From the NCBI GenBank assembly GCA_964488865.1, contig CAZAWR010000004.1, positions 62,001 to 126,000 on the forward strand: 64,000 bases of DNA, read 5' to 3'. A model generated the notes under the pieces. That model saw only the letters and a program-made list of their open reading frames with translations. It had not been told where the DNA came from and ran no database searches. The translations under genes and the position numbers were made by a program. The stretch is from MWCO01 sp964488865 (GTDB taxonomy: Bacteria > Myxococcota_A > Polyangia > Polyangiales > Polyangiaceae). Positions 45,955 through 54,110 of this stretch are shown in pieces; position 1 is the stretch's first letter, and every line of letters starts with the position of its first letter.

Positions 45955-47616
45955 TCACAAGTCCTTTGCACGGAAACTCCGTCCACCCGCGAGATAGCGC
46001 ACTGCCCCCCCGCGCTTCGCGCCAAGCCACCGCACCACGTCCATGGAACGAGGCCCCTTCTCGCACAAGATCGCAAGATCCCCTTCCGGCAACTCGCCCA
46101 CCCGCGCGCGCAGTTCACCCATCGGCACGTGCACCGAGGCCTCCTCCCATGGGGCCGCTCCCGCTTCGTCCGGCGTGCGGATGTCCACGCAGAACGCGGC
46201 GACCTGCTCCCCAGGCCCCACCGCATCGACCCCGTCCTGATCCCGCGCCATCGCCATCGCCGCCAGATGGTGCAGCGGGTCAAGCGCCGACGCGAAGGGA
46301 GGTGCGTACGCGAACTCCAGGTCGAGCAGGTCCTCCACACATCCACCACGCAACAACACCGAGCAGAACACGTCCACCAGGCGCGTCACGTCGCCCCGGC
46401 TCACCACCTGCAACCCGACAAGCCGACCCGTGCCTCGCTCCGTCACCATGCGCGCGAACATGTGCCGCTCATCCGGGTAGTAGTGCGCCCGATCGCCAAA
46501 CGTTCCCCACACGCTCCTCGCGTCGATCCCCGCACGCACCGCGTCCGCATGGGTCATACCCGTGGCAGCGGCGTTCACGTCGAAGACCTTGACCACCGTG
46601 CTCTTCGCCACCGGACCGAAGCGGCTCGCCCTGCCCACCATGTGATCGGCAGCCACACGCCCCTGCCGGTTGGCCAGGGACCCGAGGGCCGCAAGCGTGG
46701 GCTTGCCCGTGACCGCAGAACGACACTCCACACAGTCTCCCGCGGCGTACACGTCGGGCGCGCTCGTGCGCATGTGCTCGTCCACCACGATTCCCCCGAG
46801 AGAGCCCACGGCAATGCCCGCATCCACCGCGAGCGTTGACCGGGGGGTCACGCCCACGCCCACCGCAGCGAGATCGACCGTGATCGGCCCGGCCGCCACG
46901 TGGATCGTCACGGCACCGCCCTCGTCGATCCTCGTGATGGGCGATCGCAACAAGACCTGCACGGACTTGGACTCGAGCTCCTTCTGCACCACCGAGGCCA
47001 TGTCCGCGTCCAGCATGCCGGGCAAAACTTGATCCGCTGCCTCGATCAGCTTCACCGAGCATCCCCACATCGACCCGAATGCCTCGGCCATCTCGCAACC
47101 GATGAAGCCCGCCCCCACAACCCCCACCGTGTCGACCTTCCCCTTCTCGAGAAGGCCGCGCATGACCCGAGCATCCTCCATCGTCTTCACGAAACGGACC
47201 CGATCGCTGCCCACCACAACGCCGGACAGAACCCTCGGCGCCGCGCCCAAGGCCAGCATCAATCGCTCGTACGAGAAGGTTACCTTCGTCCCATCGGCCA
47301 GAACAGTCGCCGCAACCGTCCGCGCCCCCGTGTCGACCGCGTCGGCCCGCACGCCCGTGCGTACCTCGATTCCCTTGTACTCCCGGAAGAAGTCTTCGTC
47401 CCGCAGCGCGTCGAATGCCGTCTCCCGAAGCGCGTCCGGGTCGTCGATGTCCCCCGAGACGACGTACGGGAGCCCGCAGGCGCCGACGGAGATCTCGCGC
47501 GTGCAATCGATCACGACGATGAGCGCGTCGGGGCGGAGACGCCGGTAGCGTGCGGCACACTTGAGGCCGGCCGCCGATGCGCCAAGGACGAGCAGATCTG
47601 CATGAGCCGAGTTCAT
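45955..47616 (-). CDS. CoA-disulfide / polysulfide reductase with C-terminal rhodanese domain
   Basis: This 553-residue flavoprotein resembles CoA-disulfide reductases fused to a rhodanese domain (Npsr type). The FAD site LVLGASAAGLKCAARYR begins at residue 8, the redox-active Cys is Cys47 in ISVGACGLPYVVSGDI, the NAD(P)H-binding fold is GVVGAGFIGCEMAEAFG, and the second FAD site is VYAAGDCVE. The C-terminal rhodanese domain has ILCEKGPRS with Cys518. Enzymes of this type reduce CoA or polysulfide persulfides with NADH or NADPH. The gene is the first after dsrP, 57 bases away. It may reduce sulfane sulfur made or consumed near DsrMKJOP. Confidence 0.87.
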   Translation of the reverse strand: MNSAHADLLVLGASAAGLKCAARYRRLRPDALIVVIDCTREISVGACGLPYVVSGDIDDPDALRETAFDALRDEDFFREYKGIEVRTGVRADAVDTGARTVAATVLADGTKVTFSYERLMLALGAAPRVLSGVVVGSDRVRFVKTMEDARVMRGLLEKGKVDTVGVVGAGFIGCEMAEAFGSMWGCSVKLIEAADQVLPGMLDADMASVVQKELESKSVQVLLRSPITRIDEGGAVTIHVAAGPITVDLAAVGVGVTPRSTLAVDAGIAVGSLGGIVVDEHMRTSAPDVYAAGDCVECRSAVTGKPTLAALGSLANRQGRVAADHMVGRASRFGPVAKSTVVKVFDVNAAATGMTHADAVRAGIDARSVWGTFGDRAHYYPDERHMFARMVTERGTGRLVGLQVVSRGDVTRLVDVFCSVLLRGGCVEDLLDLEFAYAPPFASALDPLHHLAAMAMARDQDGVDAVGPGEQVAAFCVDIRTPDEAGAAPWEEASVHVPMGELRARVGELPEGDLAILCEKGPRSMDVVRWLGAKRGGAVRYLAGGRSFRAKDL

Positions 47617-47673
47617 GGCGATACCGTGGGGGTTGTGCGCCTCATGGAGGCGGGCGGGAGGGGACGAGCAGGC

Positions 47674-48828
47674 TCAGTGAGTGGTCTCGCGAACACCCAG
47701 GTAGATCTTGTAGAAGACCGTGATCATCAGGAAGCCGAAGGCGTAGATGCCCAGGCTGATCATGAGCTCTGGAAGGGTGGGCATGTACTCGGTGATGTGG
47801 CCGACGGGGTTCGGGATGAAGCCGGTGACGACCATGCCCATGCCTTTGTCGATCCAGATGGCAGCAAAGACGAGCACGCACGCCCAGGGCAGGATCTTGA
47901 GGTCGTTGCGGGTCTTGGGGTTGAGCAGCAGCACCAGCGCGATGATCGCCATGATCGTGGAGGTCCACATCCAGGGCACCAGAGCGTTGTACTCGCCGAT
48001 GCCGACGAACAAATACTGGAACGGGATCGTGTGGTGGTGGTTGCCGCTGTAGAAGGCGGTGAACATCTCCATCGCGACGAAGAACACGTTGATCAGCATG
48101 CCGTAGGTGACGATCTGCGCCAGCTTCAGGATGGGTTCCTTGCCCACGTCGTAGTTGCCGAACTTCTTGAGGGCGAAGAGCAGCAGGATGAGCAACGAGG
48201 GACCTGAGGCGAAGGCGGAGGCGAGGAAGCGGGGCGCGAGGATGGCGGTGAGCCAGAAGGGGCGCGCGCCGAGGCCGGCATACAGGAACGCCGTGACGGT
48301 GTGGATGCTGACGGCCCAGGGGATCGACAGGTAGATGACCGGCTTGATCCACTTGGGCGGGGCTTCCCCCTTGCGCTCTGCCACGAGCGACACCCGGGTG
48401 ACCAAGGCGTTGATCAGCAGGTACCCGTTGATCACCACGGCGTCCCAGAACAGGATCGAGTTGGGCGTGGGGTGGAAGAACAAGTTCAGCGCCCGCTGGG
48501 GGCTGCCGATGTCCACCACCACGAACAGCAAGCACATGGTGCAGGCCGCCACGGCGAGGAACTCGCCGAGCACCGTCATCTTGCCGAACGCTTTGTAGTT
48601 GTGCAGGTAGTGGGGCAGCACGACCATCACGGCGGAGGCCGCGACGCCCACCAGGAACGTGAGCTGGGCGATGTAGAACCCCCAGGTCACGTCGCGACCC
48701 AGGCCCGTGATGCCCAACCCCGTCTGGAGCTGCTGGAGGTAGAAGACGCCCGCGAGGGCCATCATCACCAGCAACGCCCCTACCCATGCGAAGTACCGAG
48801 GACTTCCCTGGAAGACTTTCTCGAACAT
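47674..48828 (-). CDS. dsrP: DsrP, NrfD-type membrane subunit of DsrMKJOP
   Basis: This 384-residue integral membrane protein is an NrfD/PsrC-type quinone-interacting subunit with about ten transmembrane helices (LVMMALAGVFYLQQL, VGVAASAVMVVLPHYL, WAVSIHTVTAFLYAGLGARPFW). It follows DsrO by 8 bases, the usual gene order. In the complex it would accept or donate quinone electrons at the cytoplasmic membrane. Confidence 0.95.
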   Translation of the reverse strand: MFEKVFQGSPRYFAWVGALLVMMALAGVFYLQQLQTGLGITGLGRDVTWGFYIAQLTFLVGVAASAVMVVLPHYLHNYKAFGKMTVLGEFLAVAACTMCLLFVVVDIGSPQRALNLFFHPTPNSILFWDAVVINGYLLINALVTRVSLVAERKGEAPPKWIKPVIYLSIPWAVSIHTVTAFLYAGLGARPFWLTAILAPRFLASAFASGPSLLILLLFALKKFGNYDVGKEPILKLAQIVTYGMLINVFFVAMEMFTAFYSGNHHHTIPFQYLFVGIGEYNALVPWMWTSTIMAIIALVLLLNPKTRNDLKILPWACVLVFAAIWIDKGMGMVVTGFIPNPVGHITEYMPTLPELMISLGIYAFGFLMITVFYKIYLGVRETTH

Positions 48829-48836
48829 GGGCTACC

Positions 48837-49601
48837 TCACACCACGTAGTAGACCTCGGGCTCCGTGCCGAGGTCGGGTTTGCGACGAATGGTGAACTCC
48901 GTGGCGACGATCTTCGCCACCTCGGAGTTGGGGTCTTCGAGGTTGCCGAAGACGAGAGCGCCGTGGGGGCAGGCTTCCACGCACGCGGGCAGGCGATTGT
49001 GCAGGATGCGCTCCTCGCACAGCGTGCACTTCTCGACCACGCCCTTCATGCGCGTGGGGAACCCGTTCGTGATCTCCTTGACGTGGGGACGAGGGTTCAC
49101 CCAGTTGAAGCTGCGGGAGCCGTAGGGGCAGGCCACCACGCAGTAGCGACAGCCGATGCATCGATGCCAGTCCATCATGACGATGCCGTCCTCCCTGCGC
49201 CACGTGGCCTTGGTGGGGCAAACGCGGACGCAGGGCGGGTTGTCGCAGTGGTTGCAGAGCACGAGCACCGGCTTCTTGCCGACGCGCGCAGGCAGCGGGT
49301 GGTTCAAATAGGACGGGAACACGTGGTCGAACTTGTGCTCCTTCCAGATCCACTTGATCTCGTGCAGGAGGTTGTCGCCAAAGTCCGGCACGTTGTGCTT
49401 CTTGTGGCACGCGTCCGTGCAGGCGCGGCAGTCCTCGTACTCGGCGCACTTTCGCAGGTCGACGACCATGGCCCAGCGGGTGCCTCCCTTGCCGGGCTCG
49501 TAGTGCCCCGTCTCGGCGCAAGACGACAGCGCGGGGCCGGCCGTGACGGCCACCGCACCCACCGCGGCGTTGCCGAAGAACTTTCTCCTGTCGTGTCGCA
49601 T
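48837..49601 (-). CDS. dsrO: DsrO, periplasmic ferredoxin-like iron-sulfur subunit
   Basis: This 254-residue protein has a Tat signal (MRHDRRKFFGNAAVGAVAVTA, twin Arg at 5-6) and four cysteine clusters of the NrfC/PsrB type: CRACTDACHKKHN, CNHCDNPPCVRVCP, CIGCRYCVVACP, CTLCEER and CVEACP. These should bind four 4Fe-4S centres on the periplasmic side. The start ATG overlaps the DsrJ stop by one base (TGATG), which fixes it. It connects DsrJ and DsrP. Confidence 0.95.
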   Translation of the reverse strand: MRHDRRKFFGNAAVGAVAVTAGPALSSCAETGHYEPGKGGTRWAMVVDLRKCAEYEDCRACTDACHKKHNVPDFGDNLLHEIKWIWKEHKFDHVFPSYLNHPLPARVGKKPVLVLCNHCDNPPCVRVCPTKATWRREDGIVMMDWHRCIGCRYCVVACPYGSRSFNWVNPRPHVKEITNGFPTRMKGVVEKCTLCEERILHNRLPACVEACPHGALVFGNLEDPNSEVAKIVATEFTIRRKPDLGTEPEVYYVV

Positions 49602-49990
49602 CACTTGCCCTCCGGTGCCACGTGACAGTCCCAGCACGCAGGCGCCACTCCCGCGGGGGTGTGACAGCTGTCGCAGAACTTCTCCTTGTTCGAGTGGCAG
49701 TCCATGCAGGTCTTCGACAGGCTGTACTCGTAGTCCTTGCCCGCCACCGTGACCTTCGGACGCTTGCCTTCACGCACCACGATGGTCCGCCACTCGTCGA
49801 GGATGTGCATGTGCTCGGCGCGCATGTAACCGTTCGCCGTCTCCGCCACGCACTGCTTCGCGCCGTTCGGAGGCGGCTCGAGCTCCACCGTGTACGCGCC
49901 CTTGCCAAACGCGACGTTGTACCAGATGGGGAACGCACTCACCCCGACGAACACCGCGAGGCCGAGGATGATCTTGCCCGCGTCATGCAT
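49601..49990 (-). CDS. dsrJ: DsrJ, triheme cytochrome c
   Basis: This 129-residue protein has an N-terminal membrane anchor/signal (KIILGLAVFVGVSAFPIWYNVA) and three CXXCH haem-binding motifs, CMDCH, CDSCH and CWDCH, the defining feature of DsrJ. Start chosen at MHDAG because this gives the hydrophobic segment at once. It overlaps the end of dsrK by 8 bases. Confidence 0.96.
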   Translation of the reverse strand: MHDAGKIILGLAVFVGVSAFPIWYNVAFGKGAYTVELEPPPNGAKQCVAETANGYMRAEHMHILDEWRTIVVREGKRPKVTVAGKDYEYSLSKTCMDCHSNKEKFCDSCHTPAGVAPACWDCHVAPEGK

Positions 49991-51617
49991 CGCCGCCTCC
50001 TTCCGACTCGTCGTCGAGCTCCTGTGCACGCAGATTGATCTTGCCGGCCTTGCGCTCGTCACTCTCCCCAGGCATCACGAGGGCGTTGCCCACCAGCTCG
50101 TGCACGCCGCAGACATCGACCCCGGGCGCCCAGTACTCCACCAGCGGCGGCAGGGTCGCCTTGTCGATCGCGCAGATGCACGTGAGCATGTTCACGCCGT
50201 GCTTGTCCCGCACGTGCGCGACCGCATTGCCCCGCGGCAACCCACCGCGAAGACGCATCTCCATGTTCTCGTCGTTGCCCAGGCCCGCGCCGCCCGCGCA
50301 GCAGAACGTCTGCTCGCGGATCGTGTTCTCGGGCATGTCGTAGAACTGCTCGCAGACGTTGCGCAGGATGTACCTTGGCTCTTCGAGGATCCCCATGGCC
50401 CGGGCGGGGTTGCACGAGTCGTGAAACGTCGGGATGACCTTGCGGTTGCGCCGAGGGTCGAGCTTGAGCTTGTTGTGCTTGATGAGGTCCGAGGTGAACT
50501 CGCAGATGTGAACCATCTTGGTCGACCTCGTGTTCTCGAAGACCGTGCCCGTGATCGGAGACTTCGGAACCTCGAGATGATTGGCCGGCCCGTTGAGCGT
50601 GTCCATGTACTGATGGATCACCCGCCACATGTGCCCGCACTCTCCGCCGAGGATCCACTTGACCCCGAGCCGCTCCGCCTCGTGGTACATCTTCGCGTTC
50701 AGGCTCTTGATCGTGTCGTGCGAGGTGAACAGACCGAAGTTGCCACCCTCCGACGCGTAAGAGCTGAACGTGATGTCCAGGTCGAGGTACTTGAACATCA
50801 ACAGGTAGCCCATCAGCGTGTAGATCGCGGGCTCCGCGAACACGTCCGCCGATGGCGTGATGAACAAGATCTCCGCGCCCTTGCGGTTGAAGGAAGGCAT
50901 CGCGTTGATGCCCGTCGCGGTCTCGAGCTCGTCGACCACGAACTCGATGTTGTCCTTGAACGTGTGCGGCTGCAGGCCGAGATGGTTTCCCGTTCGGAAG
51001 CAGTTGGCCGCCGGTTCGAGCGCCCAGTTGATGCCAAGGCCGAGCTCGTAGAGCAGTTCGCGTCCCATCATCGTGATCTCGGCGGTGTCGATGCCGTAGG
51101 GGCAGAAGACCGAGCAGCGACGACACTCCGTGCACTGGTAGAAGTAGTAGTACCACTCCTTGATCACGTCCTCCGTGAGCTCGCGGCCGCCCGCGAGGCT
51201 ACCGAGGATCTTGCCGGCCACCGTGAAGTTCTTCCGGTAGATCGAGCGGAGCAACTCGGCGCGCAACACCGGCATGTTCTTCGGGTCGCCCGAGCCCATG
51301 AAGAAGTGACACTTGTCCGCGCACGCACCGCAGCGCACGCAGATGTCCATGAACAAGGAGAAGGACCGATACTTCTCGAGACGGTCCGACATGCCGCCGA
51401 GGATCTTCTCCTTCCACTTGTCCGGCAGCCCCCAATCCTTGTCGTCGACGGCCCAAGCGTGGGGGTTGGGCATCTTGAGGTACTCGACGTTCTTCTTGCC
51501 CGCCGGGTAGTTGTAGGTGCCGGGCTTGAAGATGACGGGGGTCTCCGTCCAGTCGCGCTCGGGCGGCTCGAAGTTGATCCGGGCCATCTCCTCCGGCTTG
51601 GGAATGTCGTGAGACAT
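49983..51617 (-). CDS. dsrK: DsrK, HdrD-like catalytic iron-sulfur subunit
   Basis: This 544-residue protein is the cytoplasmic HdrD-type subunit that reduces the DsrC trisulfide. Two ferredoxin-type sets are seen, CVRCGACADKCHF and CTECRRCSVFCPYG, and two CCG-like cysteine-rich regions later: GGECGHMWRVIHQ, and FHDSCNPAR with FCCAGGAGLGNDENMEMR, as in the noncubane cluster of heterodisulfide reductases. The ATG at 51617 follows AGAGGAAG. The gene lies between dsrM and dsrJ as usual. Confidence 0.95.
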   Translation of the reverse strand: MSHDIPKPEEMARINFEPPERDWTETPVIFKPGTYNYPAGKKNVEYLKMPNPHAWAVDDKDWGLPDKWKEKILGGMSDRLEKYRSFSLFMDICVRCGACADKCHFFMGSGDPKNMPVLRAELLRSIYRKNFTVAGKILGSLAGGRELTEDVIKEWYYYFYQCTECRRCSVFCPYGIDTAEITMMGRELLYELGLGINWALEPAANCFRTGNHLGLQPHTFKDNIEFVVDELETATGINAMPSFNRKGAEILFITPSADVFAEPAIYTLMGYLLMFKYLDLDITFSSYASEGGNFGLFTSHDTIKSLNAKMYHEAERLGVKWILGGECGHMWRVIHQYMDTLNGPANHLEVPKSPITGTVFENTRSTKMVHICEFTSDLIKHNKLKLDPRRNRKVIPTFHDSCNPARAMGILEEPRYILRNVCEQFYDMPENTIREQTFCCAGGAGLGNDENMEMRLRGGLPRGNAVAHVRDKHGVNMLTCICAIDKATLPPLVEYWAPGVDVCGVHELVGNALVMPGESDERKAGKINLRAQELDDESEGGGDA

Positions 51618-51679
51618 CGCTCTTCCTCTCTGCAAGGACCCGCTCGCGGCGTCAGGCGCCGGGCCGGATCGCCGTCGTC

Positions 51680-52747
51680 CTAGTCGTCGTCGTCCTTCTT
51701 CTTCTTGTCCGCGCCCTTGGCCTTGGCCTTGGCTTTGCCCTTGTCCGGCTCGTCGCTCTCTTGCTTGTCCACGGGCAGGCCGCAGGCCTTCATCTTGTCG
51801 CGGAAGTCATCCTCGTACTCGGCGTACGTGTGCACGCGCACGGGGTGGTTCCACGGGTTGATGTGACGCACCTCGCGGCTGTTGCACCGCAGGTTGCGCG
51901 TGGGGCTCATGAAAACCCCCGCCATGTGCGTGAGCTTGCTGAAGGGGAAGTAGGCGAGCAACACGCAGACCAAGAACATGTGCGCGAAGAAGATCGGCGC
52001 AATGCCGTCGGGCACCACCGGCTGGAACGTGGCGAGCCCCGTCGCCATCTCCTTCACACCCACGATGTCCGTCTTCATGAAGTGGCGCATCAAGATGCCC
52101 GTGATCGCAATGCCCATGATGAGGAACAGCGGGAAGTAGTCCGCCGCCAGCGAGATGTATCGAACCTGGGGGTCCAACAGCCTGCGCAGGAACAGAACCC
52201 CGACGGCTGCAAGCAGCCCAGCTCCGGTGAGGTACAGCGCCGGCACCCCAATCTCGAAGAAGCCGTCGACCGTCTGCAGAAGCGGAACGAAGAACGGCAC
52301 CGGCTCCGTGAAGAAGCGCATGTGCCGCAACACGATGATGAGGAACGACCAGTGGAACGCCATCGCCGCAGCCCACAAGAGCCACTCGCCGTCGTACGTC
52401 ACGCGAGGACCGTCCTTGACGGACATCCGCGTGTTGCGGAAAAGCGACCGGAACGTGAGCACCTCGAGCGCCATCCGCACGATGACCCCGCCCGTCGTCG
52501 ATGGGTTCTCAATCGAGGAGTGTTTGATCCACGGGTGCGACTTCTGCTGTCCGCAGGTCGTCGCAATGGCGAACGGCACGGGCGCCTTGCCCCACTTGAA
52601 CGCAACACGGTAGATGATGCCGCCGATGAAGATCGCGAGCGCCGCGTACGGAATGGCGACACCGAACACGAACTTCGCGCTCGGCCCCGCCATGTACGCG
52701 ATGGCGAACAGCACGATCACGGCCACGAGGGCGGTTATTGCTTTCAT
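51680..52747 (-). CDS. dsrM: DsrM, membrane cytochrome b subunit with extra K/D-rich tail
   Basis: This 355-residue protein is the DsrM/NarI-like membrane subunit that carries haem b. Helices are clear (ALVAVIVLFAIAYMAGPSA, WLLWAAAMAFHWSFLIIVLRHMRFF with the haem His, IAPIFFAHMFLVCVLLAYFPFSKLTHM). The last 30 residues, KGKAKAKAKGADKKKKDDDD, form a low-complexity basic-then-acidic tail that is not part of the family core. It overlaps the upstream RsbRD-like gene by ATGA. Confidence 0.94.
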   Translation of the reverse strand: MKAITALVAVIVLFAIAYMAGPSAKFVFGVAIPYAALAIFIGGIIYRVAFKWGKAPVPFAIATTCGQQKSHPWIKHSSIENPSTTGGVIVRMALEVLTFRSLFRNTRMSVKDGPRVTYDGEWLLWAAAMAFHWSFLIIVLRHMRFFTEPVPFFVPLLQTVDGFFEIGVPALYLTGAGLLAAVGVLFLRRLLDPQVRYISLAADYFPLFLIMGIAITGILMRHFMKTDIVGVKEMATGLATFQPVVPDGIAPIFFAHMFLVCVLLAYFPFSKLTHMAGVFMSPTRNLRCNSREVRHINPWNHPVRVHTYAEYEDDFRDKMKACGLPVDKQESDEPDKGKAKAKAKGADKKKKDDDD

Positions 52748-53289
52748 CCTTCGTCACCCCTGTCGTCGGGTTCCGTCTCGGAAGACGTCTTGGGCCGGGC
52801 GCGCGCCGGACCGCGATTCGCCCGCTCCAGCATCACATGGTTCAGCTTCTTGAGCTGGTTGTACCGAACTTCGTAGACCTTCTCGCGACACCCCATGTAG
52901 ACGTCGAACGCCACGAGGGCGATCGCGTCGACGCGGGTGTCGAGGGTGTCCCACTCGGGGGCTTGCGGCCCGAAGGAGAGTTCCTCGCGCAAGGTGGTCT
53001 TGACCGTGAATACGAACTGAAGGGCCTGGGAGGGAGTGAAGTCCTGGAGCGCCCGAAGCTTGAGAAGGCCCTCGAGCGGAGGCACGACTTTCTCGCGGTC
53101 CACCCCCGTGTCGAGAGCTTCCACGAGCGCCTCGATGCACTGACGGACGAGATGCCCCGCGGGATTCGCAAACGCATCCTGCTGACGACGCATGAAGCCT
53201 GCGGCGTCCGCGGGATAGGTGTTGAGCACGGCGTCGATCCAGCGCTTGGTCAGCGCAGCACGCCTTTGCGCGAGCAACGACTCCTCCAT
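52744..53289 (-). CDS. RsbRD-like N-terminal domain protein
   Basis: This 181-residue helical protein resembles the RsbRD N-terminal domain (globin-like sensor helices): RWIDAVLNTYPADAAGFMRRQQDAFANPAGH at the N-terminus and FVFTVKTTLREEL in the middle. From memory, genes of this type are also found beside dsrMKJOP in Desulfobacterota. It is the first gene of the dsrMKJOP operon, so it may sense a redox or sulfur signal for the complex; that role is inference. Confidence 0.75.
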   Translation of the reverse strand: MEESLLAQRRAALTKRWIDAVLNTYPADAAGFMRRQQDAFANPAGHLVRQCIEALVEALDTGVDREKVVPPLEGLLKLRALQDFTPSQALQFVFTVKTTLREELSFGPQAPEWDTLDTRVDAIALVAFDVYMGCREKVYEVRYNQLKKLNHVMLERANRGPARARPKTSSETEPDDRGDEG

Positions 53290-53339
53290 GATGGGCCTGC
53301 GTGTGCGCCCGGAAGGGGCGTCGACACGGGTCGAAAGCA

Positions 53340-53368
53340 GGTATAGGCAAGGGCGGATCGCAGGTCAA
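53340..53368 (-). promoter_or_regulatory. predicted sigma-70 promoter of the dsrMKJOP operon
   Basis: On the minus strand TTGACC and TATACC are 17 bases apart, matching the consensus at 5 and 4 of 6 positions. Transcription would begin about 44 bases before the RsbRD-like ATG. Confidence 0.6.
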
Positions 53369-53710
53369 CCTTCGAGGTGTCGCGCTGCGTCGTTGTCGGC
53401 AGGAGGATTGCTGCTCAGGAGTTGTGCTCGGGTTAGGTGCTTTAACGGGGGCTCTGGTCGTTAGTTGGGACTATGACCTAGGAAGGGAAGGGGATTCGCG
53501 CCGCGGCGCCGACCTCGGTACGGTTGGATTTGTGATCCTTCCGCCCTCCGAAGCAACCGCAGTAGCCACGGAAAGGGGACCCCACCTTCGCGAGTCTGCG
53601 CTCCCATGCCCCTTCGTTCGACAGGAGGCTTGGGTGAAGGTGTCTTGACTCGAAGGCATGGACAAACAAACGCCCGGCCGCGGCGGAATACCGCGTACGG
53701 GCGAGCGTGG

Positions 53711-53731
53711 GCAGGGTCCCAAAGACCCTGC
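53711..53731 (-). terminator. stem-loop downstream of dsrC
   Basis: GCAGGGTC and GACCCTGC form a perfect 8-bp stem with a 5-base loop, starting 9 bases after the dsrC stop. No U-run follows, so it may be a terminator or an mRNA 3' end stabiliser. Confidence 0.5.
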
Positions 53732-53739
53732 GGGAGGAA

Positions 53740-54057
53740 TCAGACGCAGCCGGTCGGCTTGGGCAGCCCAGCTACCTTGCAGGCACCCTTGGCGGGGCCG
53801 CTGGGGAAGAGCTCGTAGATCTGCTTGAGGGAGTACTTGGACTCCTTGCAGAGCTTGCGGATCATGGGAGCGACACCGAACTTGAGGTAGTAATCACGAA
53901 GGTAGTTCACGACCTTCCAGTGATCCTCCGTCAACTCGGCCACGCCCTCGGTCGAAGCGAGCGCCCGCGCCACGTCCTCGGTCCACTGCTCGGGCTCTTC
54001 CATGAAGCCGTCTTCGTCGACTTGAATGCTCACACCCTCGTGCTCAAAGGTTGCCAT
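53740..54057 (-). CDS. dsrC: DsrC, sulfur-carrier protein
   Basis: This 105-residue protein is DsrC, the substrate for DsrAB and DsrK. The flexible C-terminal arm GPAKGACKVAGLPKPTGCV has both redox cysteines, Cys93 and Cys104, eleven residues apart, as needed for the DsrC trisulfide. Helical parts (HWKVVNYLRDYYLKFGVAP, RKLCKES) are typical. It follows dsrL by 53 bases. Confidence 0.97.
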   Translation of the reverse strand: MATFEHEGVSIQVDEDGFMEEPEQWTEDVARALASTEGVAELTEDHWKVVNYLRDYYLKFGVAPMIRKLCKESKYSLKQIYELFPSGPAKGACKVAGLPKPTGCV

Positions 54058-54110
54058 GTCTTCTTGTCTCCTCCACTAGCAGCTTCGTTGTTGCGGAACG
54101 CGCTCCGCAG

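Larger units (their letters stand above)
53290..53739. other. intergenic region between dsrC and the dsrMKJOP operon
   Basis: This 450-base stretch contains the dsrMKJOP promoter (53340-53368) and the stem-loop after dsrC (53711-53731). I see no other gene in it. Its middle part, about 53380-53700, has no feature I would name. Confidence 0.6.
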
